The notes beneath the pieces were generated by a model. That model did not search any database, was not told where the DNA came from, and worked only from the letters and a program-made list of their open reading frames with translations. A program made the translations under genes and the position numbers. A DNA stretch of 64,000 nucleotides from contig JAEUTY010000010.1 of NCBI GenBank assembly GCA_016787805.1, forward strand, positions 1 to 64,000, written 5' to 3'. The stretch is from Flavobacterium sp. (GTDB lineage Bacteria > Bacteroidota > Bacteroidia > Flavobacteriales > Flavobacteriaceae). Shown here piece by piece: positions 1-9,345 of the stretch (within the stretch, counting starts at the first letter, position 1; each line of letters starts with the position of its first letter).

Positions 1-2
1 CC

Positions 3-1442
3 AAATACGGCATCACAGTAGAAGAGTTGGAAAAACAAAATCCAGAAGTGGTTGATAATTTACCTATTGGATTTAAATTAAAAATCAATAAAAATGGTAA
101 ACCAACGCCAATTTCTCCATCAAAAGAACCCGAAAAACCAAAGCCTTCAGCCAACAACGGAATAATTTCGAAACCTTTGTTTGATTATACGGTTAAAGAC
201 GGCGATACTTTTTATAGTTTGACTAAAATGTTGAACATTTCGCAAGATGAATTGACACAGTTAAACCCTGAGTTGAGCGATGGTTTGAAAGAAGGAATGG
301 TGTTGAAAGTACCAGTTGATTTATCAAAAGTAAGTTCATCTTCAAAAGGAACCACAGATTTGACTTCTACCATTTCGAAAAACGGAAAAAAAGAACTAGT
401 GCTACTGATTCCATTTAATATAGCAAAATTAGAAGCCGATAGTTTACGCCCGTTGAATGCCAAATTTAAAGACGACAAATTCTTGAACATGACACTCGAT
501 TTTTATTCGGGAGCTATGATGGCAATTGATTCTGCCAAAGTTTTAGGTTTGAATGTCGATGTAAGTATTTTTGATTCAGAAGAAACCAAAACAACTACGT
601 CGGCAGTGACTACATTACAAGAAAAAGCACCCAATGCGGATGTTGTAATCGGACCTTTTTTTCAAGCCAATGTTGAAAAAGTGGCACAATCATTAGAAAG
701 CAAAAAAGTTCCTGTAATTTCGCCTCTATCCAAAGAAGTGGCAACATCGTATACCAATTTATACAACTCAATGCCATCAGAAATTGCCCAGAAAAAAGCC
801 ATTTTTGATTATATGAATACCAAAAACGGAAACATCATTGCGTTGGTTGAGCCCGATAAAATATCCATAATTGAATTGATAAAAGCCAATGCAAAAAATG
901 TCAAATGGGTTGGCGTTTCTGCCAAAAACACCTTCGTTTCGGATAGTATCAAAAAGCATTTTGTAAAAGATAAAACCAATTTTGTGATCCTTGAGTCGGA
1001 GAAATATTATACGATTCAAACTACCATTTCAACTATGGTTATGGCGATGAAAGACTATTCCGTTCAATTGATTATTACGGAAACTAATGAAATGCTTGAT
1101 TTTGAAGAAATTTCACTGAATAATTTAATCAAGCTCAAATTGACCTATCCATCATTGTACCGCGAAAACGATTCAGCTGAAGCTACTGATTTTGAAAAAT
1201 CCTATCGCAAAATAAACAAAGTATTACCCAACCAATTTGCCACTAGAGGCTTCGATTTGGTCTTTGATACTATGTTGCGCTTATCGCAAGAGCAATCCTT
1301 CGAGGAAACCATTCAAACAAAACCATCCGAACAAGTGGAAAGCAAATTTGATTACACCAAAAATCCAGCTGGAGGATACAACAACAAAGGCGTTTATATT
1401 TTAACGTATCAACCTGATTTAACCATAAAACAAGCACAATAA
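3..1442 (+). CDS. LysM-domain protein with type-1 periplasmic-binding-like domain (5' truncated)
   Basis: The reading frame is open to the left edge of the window, so the start and probably a signal peptide and further LysM repeats are missing. The first visible residues are the end of one LysM repeat (KYGITVEELEKQNP), and a second LysM repeat follows at about 55-105 (YTVKDGDTFYSLTKML). The rest, from about 130 onward, resembles the ligand-binding fold of amino-acid ABC transporters and PBP1 receptors (ADVVIGPFFQANVEKVAQSL, KVPVISPLS). LysM repeats bind peptidoglycan, so an envelope location is inferred. Its stop codon directly abuts the ATG of the OsmC gene, so the two are probably co-transcribed. 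The ligand is unknown. Confidence 0.85.
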   Translation, partial: KYGITVEELEKQNPEVVDNLPIGFKLKINKNGKPTPISPSKEPEKPKPSANNGIISKPLFDYTVKDGDTFYSLTKMLNISQDELTQLNPELSDGLKEGMVLKVPVDLSKVSSSSKGTTDLTSTISKNGKKELVLLIPFNIAKLEADSLRPLNAKFKDDKFLNMTLDFYSGAMMAIDSAKVLGLNVDVSIFDSEETKTTTSAVTTLQEKAPNADVVIGPFFQANVEKVAQSLESKKVPVISPLSKEVATSYTNLYNSMPSEIAQKKAIFDYMNTKNGNIIALVEPDKISIIELIKANAKNVKWVGVSAKNTFVSDSIKKHFVKDKTNFVILESEKYYTIQTTISTMVMAMKDYSVQLIITETNEMLDFEEISLNNLIKLKLTYPSLYRENDSAEATDFEKSYRKINKVLPNQFATRGFDLVFDTMLRLSQEQSFEETIQTKPSEQVESKFDYTKNPAGGYNNKGVYILTYQPDLTIKQAQ

Positions 1443-1847
1443 ATGGCAACTTCAAGTATCGAATACGTAGGTGATTTACGTACCATTTGCATTCATATAC
1501 AATCGGGAACACAAATTTTAACCGACGCACCAACCGATAATCATGGCAAAGGTGAAGCTTTTTCTCCGACTGATTTAGTAGCCACAGCTCTCGGAAGTTG
1601 CATGGTTTCCATCATGGCAATTAAGTCAAAAGACTTAGAAGTAGATTTAAAAGACTCAACCGTTTCTGTCACTAAAATAATGCAAGCAGAACCTCGAAAA
1701 ATTGCCAAAATTATTGTCAAGTTAAACATGGCAATCGATACTTCGGATAAAAACAAAATTATTTTAGAAAGAAGCGCCATGACTTGCCCTGTTTTGTTGA
1801 GTTTGCATCCCGATATTGAAAAAGAAGTCACTTTTAATTGGAAATAA
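1443..1847 (+). CDS. OsmC family protein (peroxide/redox thiol protein)
   Basis: A 134-residue protein of normal OsmC/Ohr length. OsmC-type proteins reduce organic hydroperoxides using two cysteines. Both are visible here: one in GSCMVSIMAIK (about residue 54) and one in AMTCPVLLSLHP (about residue 119). The preceding TAA is immediately followed by this ATG with no gap, which indicates translational coupling to the LysM protein. The exact subfamily (OsmC, Ohr or YhfA-like) cannot be set from motifs alone. A perfect 13-bp inverted repeat follows the stop. Confidence 0.9.
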   Translation: MATSSIEYVGDLRTICIHIQSGTQILTDAPTDNHGKGEAFSPTDLVATALGSCMVSIMAIKSKDLEVDLKDSTVSVTKIMQAEPRKIAKIIVKLNMAIDTSDKNKIILERSAMTCPVLLSLHPDIEKEVTFNWK

Positions 1848-1853
1848 AAGTCA

Positions 1854-1897
1854 GAAAGTCAAAAGTTGGAAAGATTAATCTTAGACTTTTGACTTTC
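1854..1897. repeat. 13-bp perfect inverted repeat between osmC-like gene and DUF3820 gene
   Basis: GAAAGTCAAAAGT at 1854-1866 is the exact reverse complement of ACTTTTGACTTTC at 1885-1897, with an 18-nt loop. The right arm continues into a short tandem of GACTTTC just before the ATG at 1913. There is no T-tract, so it is not a standard terminator. It may be a hairpin in the leader of the next gene or an expanded intergenic repeat. Confidence 0.7.
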
Positions 1898-1912
1898 GAC
1901 TTTCGACTCAAA

Positions 1913-2140
1913 ATGAACAATCAACAACAACTCCTCATCAAATTAGCACACACCAAAATGCCTTTCGGTAAATACGAAGGGCGTTTTCTTATTGATTTAC
2001 CTGAATATTATTTGGTATGGCTCAAAAATAATCACCTTCCAAAAGGGCAATTGGGCGAACAATTATTACTAGTATATGAACTCAAATTAAACGGCTTGGA
2101 AGAGTTGGTGCGGAATATTAAAAAGCAGTTTCCTAAATAA
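1913..2140 (+). CDS. DUF3820 family protein
   Basis: A 75-residue protein with the DUF3820 pattern (KMPFGKYEGRFLIDLPEYYLVWL and a C-terminal LVYELKLNGLEEL). Its function is not established. I chose the ATG at 1913, because the longer in-frame extension upstream (from 1838) reads through the osmC-like stop region and repetitive DNA and adds residues not typical of the family. It lies 65 nt after the osmC-like gene on the same strand, so co-transcription is possible. Confidence 0.85.
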   Translation: MNNQQQLLIKLAHTKMPFGKYEGRFLIDLPEYYLVWLKNNHLPKGQLGEQLLLVYELKLNGLEELVRNIKKQFPK

Positions 2141-2143
2141 TGT

Positions 2144-2207
2144 GTCAATGAGTCAATGTGTCAATGAGTCAATGAGTCAATGAGTAAATTAGACAATGAG
2201 TCAATGA
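2144..2207 (+). repeat. 8-nt tandem array (GTCAATGA)n
   Basis: Eight consecutive 8-nt units, mostly GTCAATGA, with variants GTCAATGT, GTAAATTA and GACAATGA. A second repetitive patch follows to about 2286, built from AATTGGCA/CAAATTGCCA words in both orientations. The array lies between the DUF3820 gene and the pyrG promoter and encodes nothing recognisable. Confidence 0.85.
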
Positions 2208-2274
2208 GTCACTTAAAATTGACACATTCCCTAATTGGCAAATTGGCACATTTCCAAATTGCCACATTTTCAAA

Positions 2275-3984
<1,710 letters not shown>

Positions 3985-4016
3985 CCGATTTTTGCAGTTA
4001 GGTATTTACTGAAAAG

Positions 4017-4095
4017 TCAGGAGCGAATCAGTAGGCATTCTGGTTGTCCGTGTTCCTGCTTTCCGCTTTGCACGGCATCGCGTCAATCAGGGCTA
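4017..4095 (-). ncRNA. Structured intergenic element, copy A (minus strand)
   Basis: Read on the minus strand it starts TAGCCCTGATTG (4095 downward), continues to AAGCGGAAAGCAGGAAC and ends near TTCGCTCCTGA. The closing stem is CCTG (4088-4091) with CAGG (4055-4058). The same start and stem, with compensating bases, recur at 19731, 29751, 29950, 38611 and 58487. It lies between pyrG and yidC, opposite to both. Expression is not shown. Confidence 0.6.
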
Positions 4096-4164
4096 AAGAG
4101 TAAGCTTTTGGGCTTCTAAATTAGGAGTGCTAAAAAACTATTTTTTTGAAACAGAAACAAAATC

Positions 4165-4178
4165 GTCGCAACGGCGAC
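4165..4178 (+). other. Short GC-rich hairpin in yidC leader
   Basis: GTCGC (4165-4169), loop AACG, GCGAC (4174-4178), in otherwise very AT-rich DNA 43 nt before the yidC ATG. It could affect translation of yidC, but this rests on the stem alone. Confidence 0.35.
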
Positions 4179-4220
4179 ACATTTATATAATTGATAAATT
4201 TCCTGCAAAGGAACCCTACT

Positions 4221-6119
4221 ATGGAAAACAAGAAATTTGATTTAAATTCTATCATCGGATTTGCACTGATTTTTGGTATCGTAATGTGGATGATGTACAA
4301 CAACCAAAAAACAGCTCAAAAAGAGCAAATTGAAAAAGCCAAACAAGAAAAAATTGAAAAACAGAAAAAAACAGTAGCTGTATCTGACAAAGAAATAACA
4401 GCCGTAGCTACTGATTCTACTGTTTCTGATTCTACCAAAATTAAAAAATTGCAATCTACTCTGGGAAGTTTTGCTTACTCAGCTACCTTGCCAACAGCCA
4501 AAGAAGGTGTTACCGTTCTTGAAAATGATTTGGTCAAAATCTCAGTAAACAACAAAGGTGGCGCTATAGCCGAAGTTGAACTTAAAAAATTTGAAAAATT
4601 CGAGAAAAATTCAGGTGATTTGGTGGCTTTAATCAAAAACAATAACGCCAATTTCAATATCGAATTACAAACAGTCGACAATCGTGTGCTGAATACCAAA
4701 GATTTGTTTTTTGAACCAACTTTAAGTAAAGTAGGCGAAAACCAAGTACTTTCGATGAAATTGAAATCGGCTGCCAACGAGTTTTTAGAATACAAATATG
4801 TACTCAAACCTAACGATTATATGCTCGACTTTGATGTTCGATCACAAGGTTTGAATAAAGCCTTAAACACGTCAAAACCAGCTAATTTAAACTGGGATTT
4901 AAAAGCCTACAGAAACGAGAAAAGCATCTCATATGAAAATCGTTACACTGAATCGGTTTTCGAATACGACGAAGGAAAAGACGATTACACTGGCCAAGGA
5001 AAAGAAAAAGAAGAAACTCCAGAAAAAGTGACTTATGTTGCTTACAAACAACATCTTTTCACAAGTATTTTGCTAACCAAAACTCCTTTAGAAAAAGCAT
5101 CAATCAAATCATTCGACTTAACAGCCAATGAGAAAAAAGATTCTACTTTCACCAAACAATTCAAAACTGTAGCTCCGCTTGCTTTTACTAATGGTGAGAT
5201 AGATTATAAAATGAATTGGTATTTTGGCCCAGCAGATTACAAATTATTGAGCAGCTACGATCGCAATCTAGACGAAATTGTTTCATTGGGTTGGGGAATT
5301 TTTGGTTGGATTAATAAACTGATTTTCGTTCCGCTATTCGGATTTTTGAGTTCATTCATGGGATTAGGAATTGCAATTATCATCTTTACTATTTTGATCA
5401 AATTGGCCATGTCGCCAATTACATTCAAATCGTTTTTATCGCAAGCCAAAATGAAAGTTTTGCGACCTGAAATTATGGAACTAGGTGAAAAATACGCCAA
5501 AGATCCTATGAAAAAGCAACAAGAAACCATGAAATTGTACAGTAAAGCTGGTGTGAATCCAATGGCAGGTTGTATTCCGGCATTGATTCAAATTCCGTTC
5601 ATGTACGCGTCCTTTTTGTTCTTCCCAACTTCAGTAGATTTAAGACAAAAAGGATTTCTTTGGGCTGATGATTTATCATCGTTCGACTCAGTTTTACAAT
5701 TACCTTTCAATATTCCGTTATACGGAGATCACGTGAGTTTATTTGCTTTGATGGCATCTATAGCTATTTTCTTCTATATGAAAATGACTTCAGGCGATCA
5801 GGCAATGGCACAACCACAACAAGAAGGAATGCCTGATATGGCCAAAATCATGAAAATTATGATTTACTTATCGCCACTTATGATGTTAATTTTCTTCAAC
5901 AATTATGGTTCTGGGTTGAGTTTGTATAATTTAATTTCTAACTTAATCACAATTGGGATTATGTTGGTAATCAAAAAATACTTTATTGACAGTGATAAAA
6001 TTCATGCTCAAATTCAAGAGAATAAAGCCAAACCAAAAACAGAAAGTAAGTTCCAAAGAAAAATGCGTGAAATGATGGAACAAGCTGAAGCTCAAAAAGC
6101 ACAACAAAAGAAGAAATAA
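4221..6119 (+). CDS. yidC: Membrane protein insertase YidC
   Basis: YidC inserts and folds inner-membrane proteins, with or without SecYEG. The 632-residue protein has the didermic layout: an N-terminal membrane helix (IIGFALIFGIVMWMMY), a charged linker, a large periplasmic beta domain to about 350, and the C-terminal insertase core from about 355 (LGWGIFGWINKLIFVPLF, IAIIIFTILIKLAMSPITF, MAGCIPALIQIPFMYASF, then late helices), ending in a lysine-rich cytoplasmic tail (AQKAQQKKK) that may contact the ribosome. The start MENKKFDLNS at 4221 is preferred over an upstream non-ATG extension. A strong hairpin terminator follows. Confidence 0.97.
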   Translation: MENKKFDLNSIIGFALIFGIVMWMMYNNQKTAQKEQIEKAKQEKIEKQKKTVAVSDKEITAVATDSTVSDSTKIKKLQSTLGSFAYSATLPTAKEGVTVLENDLVKISVNNKGGAIAEVELKKFEKFEKNSGDLVALIKNNNANFNIELQTVDNRVLNTKDLFFEPTLSKVGENQVLSMKLKSAANEFLEYKYVLKPNDYMLDFDVRSQGLNKALNTSKPANLNWDLKAYRNEKSISYENRYTESVFEYDEGKDDYTGQGKEKEETPEKVTYVAYKQHLFTSILLTKTPLEKASIKSFDLTANEKKDSTFTKQFKTVAPLAFTNGEIDYKMNWYFGPADYKLLSSYDRNLDEIVSLGWGIFGWINKLIFVPLFGFLSSFMGLGIAIIIFTILIKLAMSPITFKSFLSQAKMKVLRPEIMELGEKYAKDPMKKQQETMKLYSKAGVNPMAGCIPALIQIPFMYASFLFFPTSVDLRQKGFLWADDLSSFDSVLQLPFNIPLYGDHVSLFALMASIAIFFYMKMTSGDQAMAQPQQEGMPDMAKIMKIMIYLSPLMMLIFFNNYGSGLSLYNLISNLITIGIMLVIKKYFIDSDKIHAQIQENKAKPKTESKFQRKMREMMEQAEAQKAQQKKK

Positions 6120-6140
6120 ATTCACTGAATAATTTCAATA

Positions 6141-6174
6141 AAAAAAAGGTTCGTTAATCAACGAACCTTTTTTT
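6141..6174. terminator. Bidirectional terminator between yidC and FAS1 gene
   Basis: GGTTCGTT (6148-6155), loop AATC, AACGAACC (6160-6167), flanked by seven A on the left and seven T on the right. It can serve the convergent yidC and FAS1 lipoprotein transcripts. Confidence 0.9.
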
Positions 6175-6200
6175 ATTTCTATAGTCTGTAGTCTAACTTC

Positions 6201-7157
6201 TTAATTCAAATTTGGTATTAAAAAACGGTCAACTACATGAATAACGCCATTATAACATTGAATATCTTTGGTTGTAAAATTAGCCAAACGATTGTTGTAA
6301 TCTTTAATTCTGAAATTTGCTGGAGTAGATTGAATTGTAAAAGAATCACCAGCAAAAGTGTTAATTGAAGCACCATCAGTTAACGTGTTTGATAACGAGT
6401 TAGACGTTAAAATAACGTGGTATTTTAATACTTGTGCCATCGTAGCTTGACTAGCTGCTGGTAAATCTGATGATAATGTAGAAAAACCACTATTCAATGG
6501 AGCTATCATAGTATAAGGACCATTATTGATACTTGACAATTCTGCAGCAAAATCAAAGTCTGTATTTGTTTCTAAAGCACCGGCTAAAATGGAAAGATTT
6601 GGGTTAGCAACAATATGATCCATAATTGAAGGTAATTCCAAAACATGATTTATTTTATGTATAATCCCGTTTGATGCCAGAAGAGTTTGACCAGTTAAAT
6701 CGGCCATTCCATTGATAGTAATTCCTGACTCTGTAGTTCTAAAATACAAGCTCAAAGCATTGGTTGATGAAGCATAACCAATAGCATTTGATTTGATGTA
6801 AGTGTTATTAGGCAAATCTTGCTCTTTAATTCTACCATCAATAACATGATTTAAAAGTAGCTCTTTCAAAGTGTTTACAGGTACTTCATCAATAGAGTTA
6901 AAACCATTTTCGGCCAAAAAATTCGAAAAGGCAGTATTGGAAGGAGCGAATAAAGTCTTCATATTTGATCCTTCTAAAGTGGAATTTAATCCAGTTATTT
7001 CAAGTGCTTTTTTTAATGTACTCATATCGTCATTTTGCGACGTAAGTCCAAATAGAGTTTCTTTTTTTGCATTGGCATTCTCTTCATTTTCACATGAAGT
7101 AAAAATCAGCACACTTACAAAAAGGAAAAGTAATAGGTTGTTTTTGAGTAGGTTCAT
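6201..7157 (-). CDS. Fasciclin (FAS1) domain lipoprotein 1
   Basis: A 318-residue predicted lipoprotein: the signal peptide ends in a lipobox (LIFTSC, Cys about 22) followed by acidic and asparagine residues. Two FAS1 domains follow, at about 35-175 and 180-318, recognisable by FAPSNTAFSNFL, NHVIDG, ASNGIIHKINHVL and, in the second, IAPLNSGF and CYNGVIHVVDRFL. FAS1 domains usually mediate adhesion at the cell surface. The next minus-strand gene upstream (7342-8301) has the same architecture, so the pair probably arose by tandem duplication, although each seems to have its own promoter. Confidence 0.93.
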   Translation of the reverse strand: MNLLKNNLLLFLFVSVLIFTSCENEENANAKKETLFGLTSQNDDMSTLKKALEITGLNSTLEGSNMKTLFAPSNTAFSNFLAENGFNSIDEVPVNTLKELLLNHVIDGRIKEQDLPNNTYIKSNAIGYASSTNALSLYFRTTESGITINGMADLTGQTLLASNGIIHKINHVLELPSIMDHIVANPNLSILAGALETNTDFDFAAELSSINNGPYTMIAPLNSGFSTLSSDLPAASQATMAQVLKYHVILTSNSLSNTLTDGASINTFAGDSFTIQSTPANFRIKDYNNRLANFTTKDIQCYNGVIHVVDRFLIPNLN

Positions 7158-7191
7158 AATGTATAGATTTGTTTTTTACTTAATTATGAAG

Positions 7192-7199
7192 CAAATATA
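7192..7199 (-). promoter_or_regulatory. Predicted -7 box of FAS1 gene 1
   Basis: TATATTTG on the minus strand, 35 nt before the ATG, fits TAnnTTTG. No convincing -33 element was identified. Confidence 0.45.
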
Positions 7200-7282
7200 G
7201 AAAATAATCTTATTTAAAAAATAAAAAATTAACAGTACTTATCTGTATAAAAACATAGAGCTAATTTTATAAGAAAAATAAA

Positions 7283-7308
7283 AAACTCTCAACCGAAATT
7301 GAGAGTTT
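7283..7308 (-). terminator. Terminator of FAS1 gene 2
   Basis: AAACTCTCAA (7283-7292), loop CCGAAA, TTGAGAGTTT (7299-7308). On the minus strand the stem is followed by a T-rich run. It separates the transcripts of the two FAS1 genes. Confidence 0.8.
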
Positions 7309-7341
7309 CAAACAAACCAAATTAATCAATAAATAAATAAA

Positions 7342-8301
7342 CTAAAAAGTAGGTAATAGAACTTTGTCTAAAACGTGAATTACCCCATTAGCGCATTGTA
7401 CATCTGTAGCAGTAATATTACTAACTCTTGAGTTTACATCTGTTATTCTGGCTGGTGATAAATTAATGGTAAACGATTGTGGTGTTTGCAAAGTCGCAAC
7501 AACTTGATTGTTTGTTAATGAAGTGGAAAGTACATTTCCATTGGCAACATGGTATTGCAATACTTTAGTCAAATTGGCAGTGGAAACACCAGCTATTCCT
7601 CCAGGTGCCAACTCTGCATCCAAACTCGTAAAAGCTGCGTTTGTTGGAGCGAAAACAGTAAACGGACCAACTCCTGATAAAATACCCACAAAATCAGGTT
7701 GTCCTGCCCCTGTCAAAGCACCAACTAAAGAAGAGAAATTCGGATTTGCCGTTGCATGAGTGACAATGGTTGGCAATCCAATCACTGCATCTACAATATG
7801 AATTACACCATTGGAAGCTAAAACATTTGGAGTTGTCACATTCGATACACCATTCAATTTAACTCCAGATGTTGTATTGACATGCATACTTAAGGTATTA
7901 GTTGACGACGCTGTGCCTTTAGCTAAAGTTTTTAAATACATGTTATTGGTTAAACTAGTAGATTGGGCAGCTCCATTTACAACATGATTCAATAAAATTT
8001 CTTTCAAAACAGGAATTGGAACATCTTGTAAAGTAGCAAAGCCATTTGCTTGTAGAAAAGTTGTGAATGCAGCATTTGTTGGGGCAAAAACGGTGTAAGG
8101 TCCTGTTGTTTGTAACGTGTTGGTAAGGTCTGCTCTGTTGAGTGCAGCCACCAAAGATGATAAATTAGCATTGTTACTTGCAATTCCAGTAATTGTGTTG
8201 TCTTCTACTACAACTATTGCTTCATCATCATCATTGCAAGATGTCATTCCAAAAGTTAATGTAGCGATAATGGCAAACAGTTTTAATTTCATAGTTTTCA
8301 T
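7342..8301 (-). CDS. Fasciclin (FAS1) domain lipoprotein 2
   Basis: A 319-residue predicted lipoprotein with lipobox FGMTSC (Cys about 22) and an acidic stretch NDDDEA after it. Two FAS1 domains are visible: the first with VFAPTNAAFTTFL, NHVVNG and SNGVIHIVDAVIG, the second with FTVFAPTNAAF and CANGVIHVLDKVLL. It is paralogous to the downstream gene at 6201-7157. A surface adhesion or matrix role is inferred from the family. Two nearby ATGs (8301 and 8292) are possible starts; both leave an intact signal peptide. Confidence 0.93.
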   Translation of the reverse strand: MKTMKLKLFAIIATLTFGMTSCNDDDEAIVVVEDNTITGIASNNANLSSLVAALNRADLTNTLQTTGPYTVFAPTNAAFTTFLQANGFATLQDVPIPVLKEILLNHVVNGAAQSTSLTNNMYLKTLAKGTASSTNTLSMHVNTTSGVKLNGVSNVTTPNVLASNGVIHIVDAVIGLPTIVTHATANPNFSSLVGALTGAGQPDFVGILSGVGPFTVFAPTNAAFTSLDAELAPGGIAGVSTANLTKVLQYHVANGNVLSTSLTNNQVVATLQTPQSFTINLSPARITDVNSRVSNITATDVQCANGVIHVLDKVLLPTF

Positions 8302-8324
8302 AATTTTTTTGTTTAATGTTTTCT

Positions 8325-8332
8325 CAAAATTA
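8325..8332 (-). promoter_or_regulatory. Predicted -7 box of FAS1 gene 2
   Basis: TAATTTTG on the minus strand, 23 nt before the ATG, matches TAnnTTTG. No clear -33 TTTG is seen. Confidence 0.4.
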
Positions 8333-8501
8333 ACTTCTTTTTTGTTTAACTAATTATAAAAAATATTAAACAAAATAAATTTCGCTTTAATTTAACATTC
8401 TTGTTTAAAGGGTTTTGAGTAAAACACCTTTTTTTGTTTTATAATAAGGTTAAAACGTTAAACAAAACACAAATTGATTTAATAGTATTTTTTGTGATAA
8501 A

Positions 8502-8532
8502 TTGGTTTTAGAGAATATTGGAATTATTTTTG
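8502..8532 (+). promoter_or_regulatory. Predicted promoter of MORN-type protein gene
   Basis: TTG at 8502-8504, a 20-nt spacer, then TATTTTTG at 8525-8532. The ATG lies about 50 nt downstream. Confidence 0.5.
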
Positions 8533-8584
8533 CAACAATAAATGCAACCACTTTTAGTTATATTTAAAAATTAAAATCTATCAA

Positions 8585-9292
8585 ATGAGAATTGGAATAT
8601 TTTTACTGTTTGTTTTCTTCAACATGAACGCTCAAGAAATCAACAAATTGGATGATAAAGGACTTAAACACGGACTATGGAAAGGCTATCACGAAGAATC
8701 AAAACGATTGCGTTATGAAGGTACTTTTGATCACGGAAAAGAAACCGGAATGTTTAAGTTTTTTGACGATACAAAAGTTGGAACTGTGATTGCAACTCGC
8801 GAATTTAAAACCATCGATAATTCATGTTATACTATTTTTTACAATCAAAAAGGATTTAAAGTTAGCGAAGGAAAACTCGTAAATAAACTGTATGAAGGCG
8901 AATGGAAATACTATCATTTGGATTCAGATGCACTAATGACTACAGAAATGTATTTGAATGGAAAATTAAACGGGACGCGAAAAGTATTTTACCGAGAAGG
9001 AGCAATTGCAGAAGAAATCACTTATAAGAACGGTAAAAAAGAAGGTATTTATAAAAAATACGCTGAAAACGGAATTGTTTTTGAAGAATCAAATTATAAA
9101 AATGATCAATTTCACGGACCCGCAATTTTTAAAGATGCGGAAGGTAAAGTAGTTGCAAAAGGTGTTTTTACCAACGGAAAAAAAACAGGAATTTGGGAAT
9201 TTCTTGAAAATGACAAAATAGTCAAAAAGAATATGAATCTTCAAGGGAAAAAATTCGAGAAACGAAAAATCACCAAAGATCCCAACGAGTAA
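8585..9292 (+). CDS. Exported MORN-repeat / YwqK-like protein
   Basis: A 235-residue protein with a short hydrophobic signal (IGIFLLFVFFNMNAQ). The mature part is built of MORN-variant repeats of about 20-24 residues, seen as GLKHGLWKGY, HGKETGMFKFF, NKLYEGEWKYY, GKLNGTRKVFY, GKKEGIYKKY, DQFHGPAIF and GKKTGIWEF. In Bacteroidota such proteins are often annotated as YwqK-like antitoxin-module proteins, but that name is not functional evidence. The function is unknown; a periplasmic or surface location is inferred from the signal. A 13-bp hairpin lies between it and the convergent neighbour. Confidence 0.8.
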   Translation: MRIGIFLLFVFFNMNAQEINKLDDKGLKHGLWKGYHEESKRLRYEGTFDHGKETGMFKFFDDTKVGTVIATREFKTIDNSCYTIFYNQKGFKVSEGKLVNKLYEGEWKYYHLDSDALMTTEMYLNGKLNGTRKVFYREGAIAEEITYKNGKKEGIYKKYAENGIVFEESNYKNDQFHGPAIFKDAEGKVVAKGVFTNGKKTGIWEFLENDKIVKKNMNLQGKKFEKRKITKDPNE

Positions 9293-9311
9293 ATTTTTAG
9301 CAATAGAGTTT

Positions 9312-9345
9312 GTAAGACCTTTTATTCCTCTGTAAAAGGTCTTAC
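9312..9345. terminator. Hairpin between convergent genes
   Basis: GTAAGACCTTTTA (9312-9324) and TAAAAGGTCTTAC (9333-9345) form a perfect 13-bp stem with an 8-nt loop. The right arm lies inside the last codons of the dikinase-like gene on the minus strand. There is no long T-tract, so it could be a terminator or an mRNA end-protecting hairpin. Confidence 0.6.

Noticed and set aside
1838-1912. N-terminal extension of the DUF3820 protein
   Set aside because: The extension is encoded by repetitive GACTTTC DNA overlapping the osmC-like stop; the family starts near MNNQQQLLIKLAHTKM.
8585-9292. Toxin-antitoxin module because of the YwqK-type name
   Set aside because: It is a single gene with a signal peptide and MORN-type repeats, with no partner; the name reflects annotation habit.
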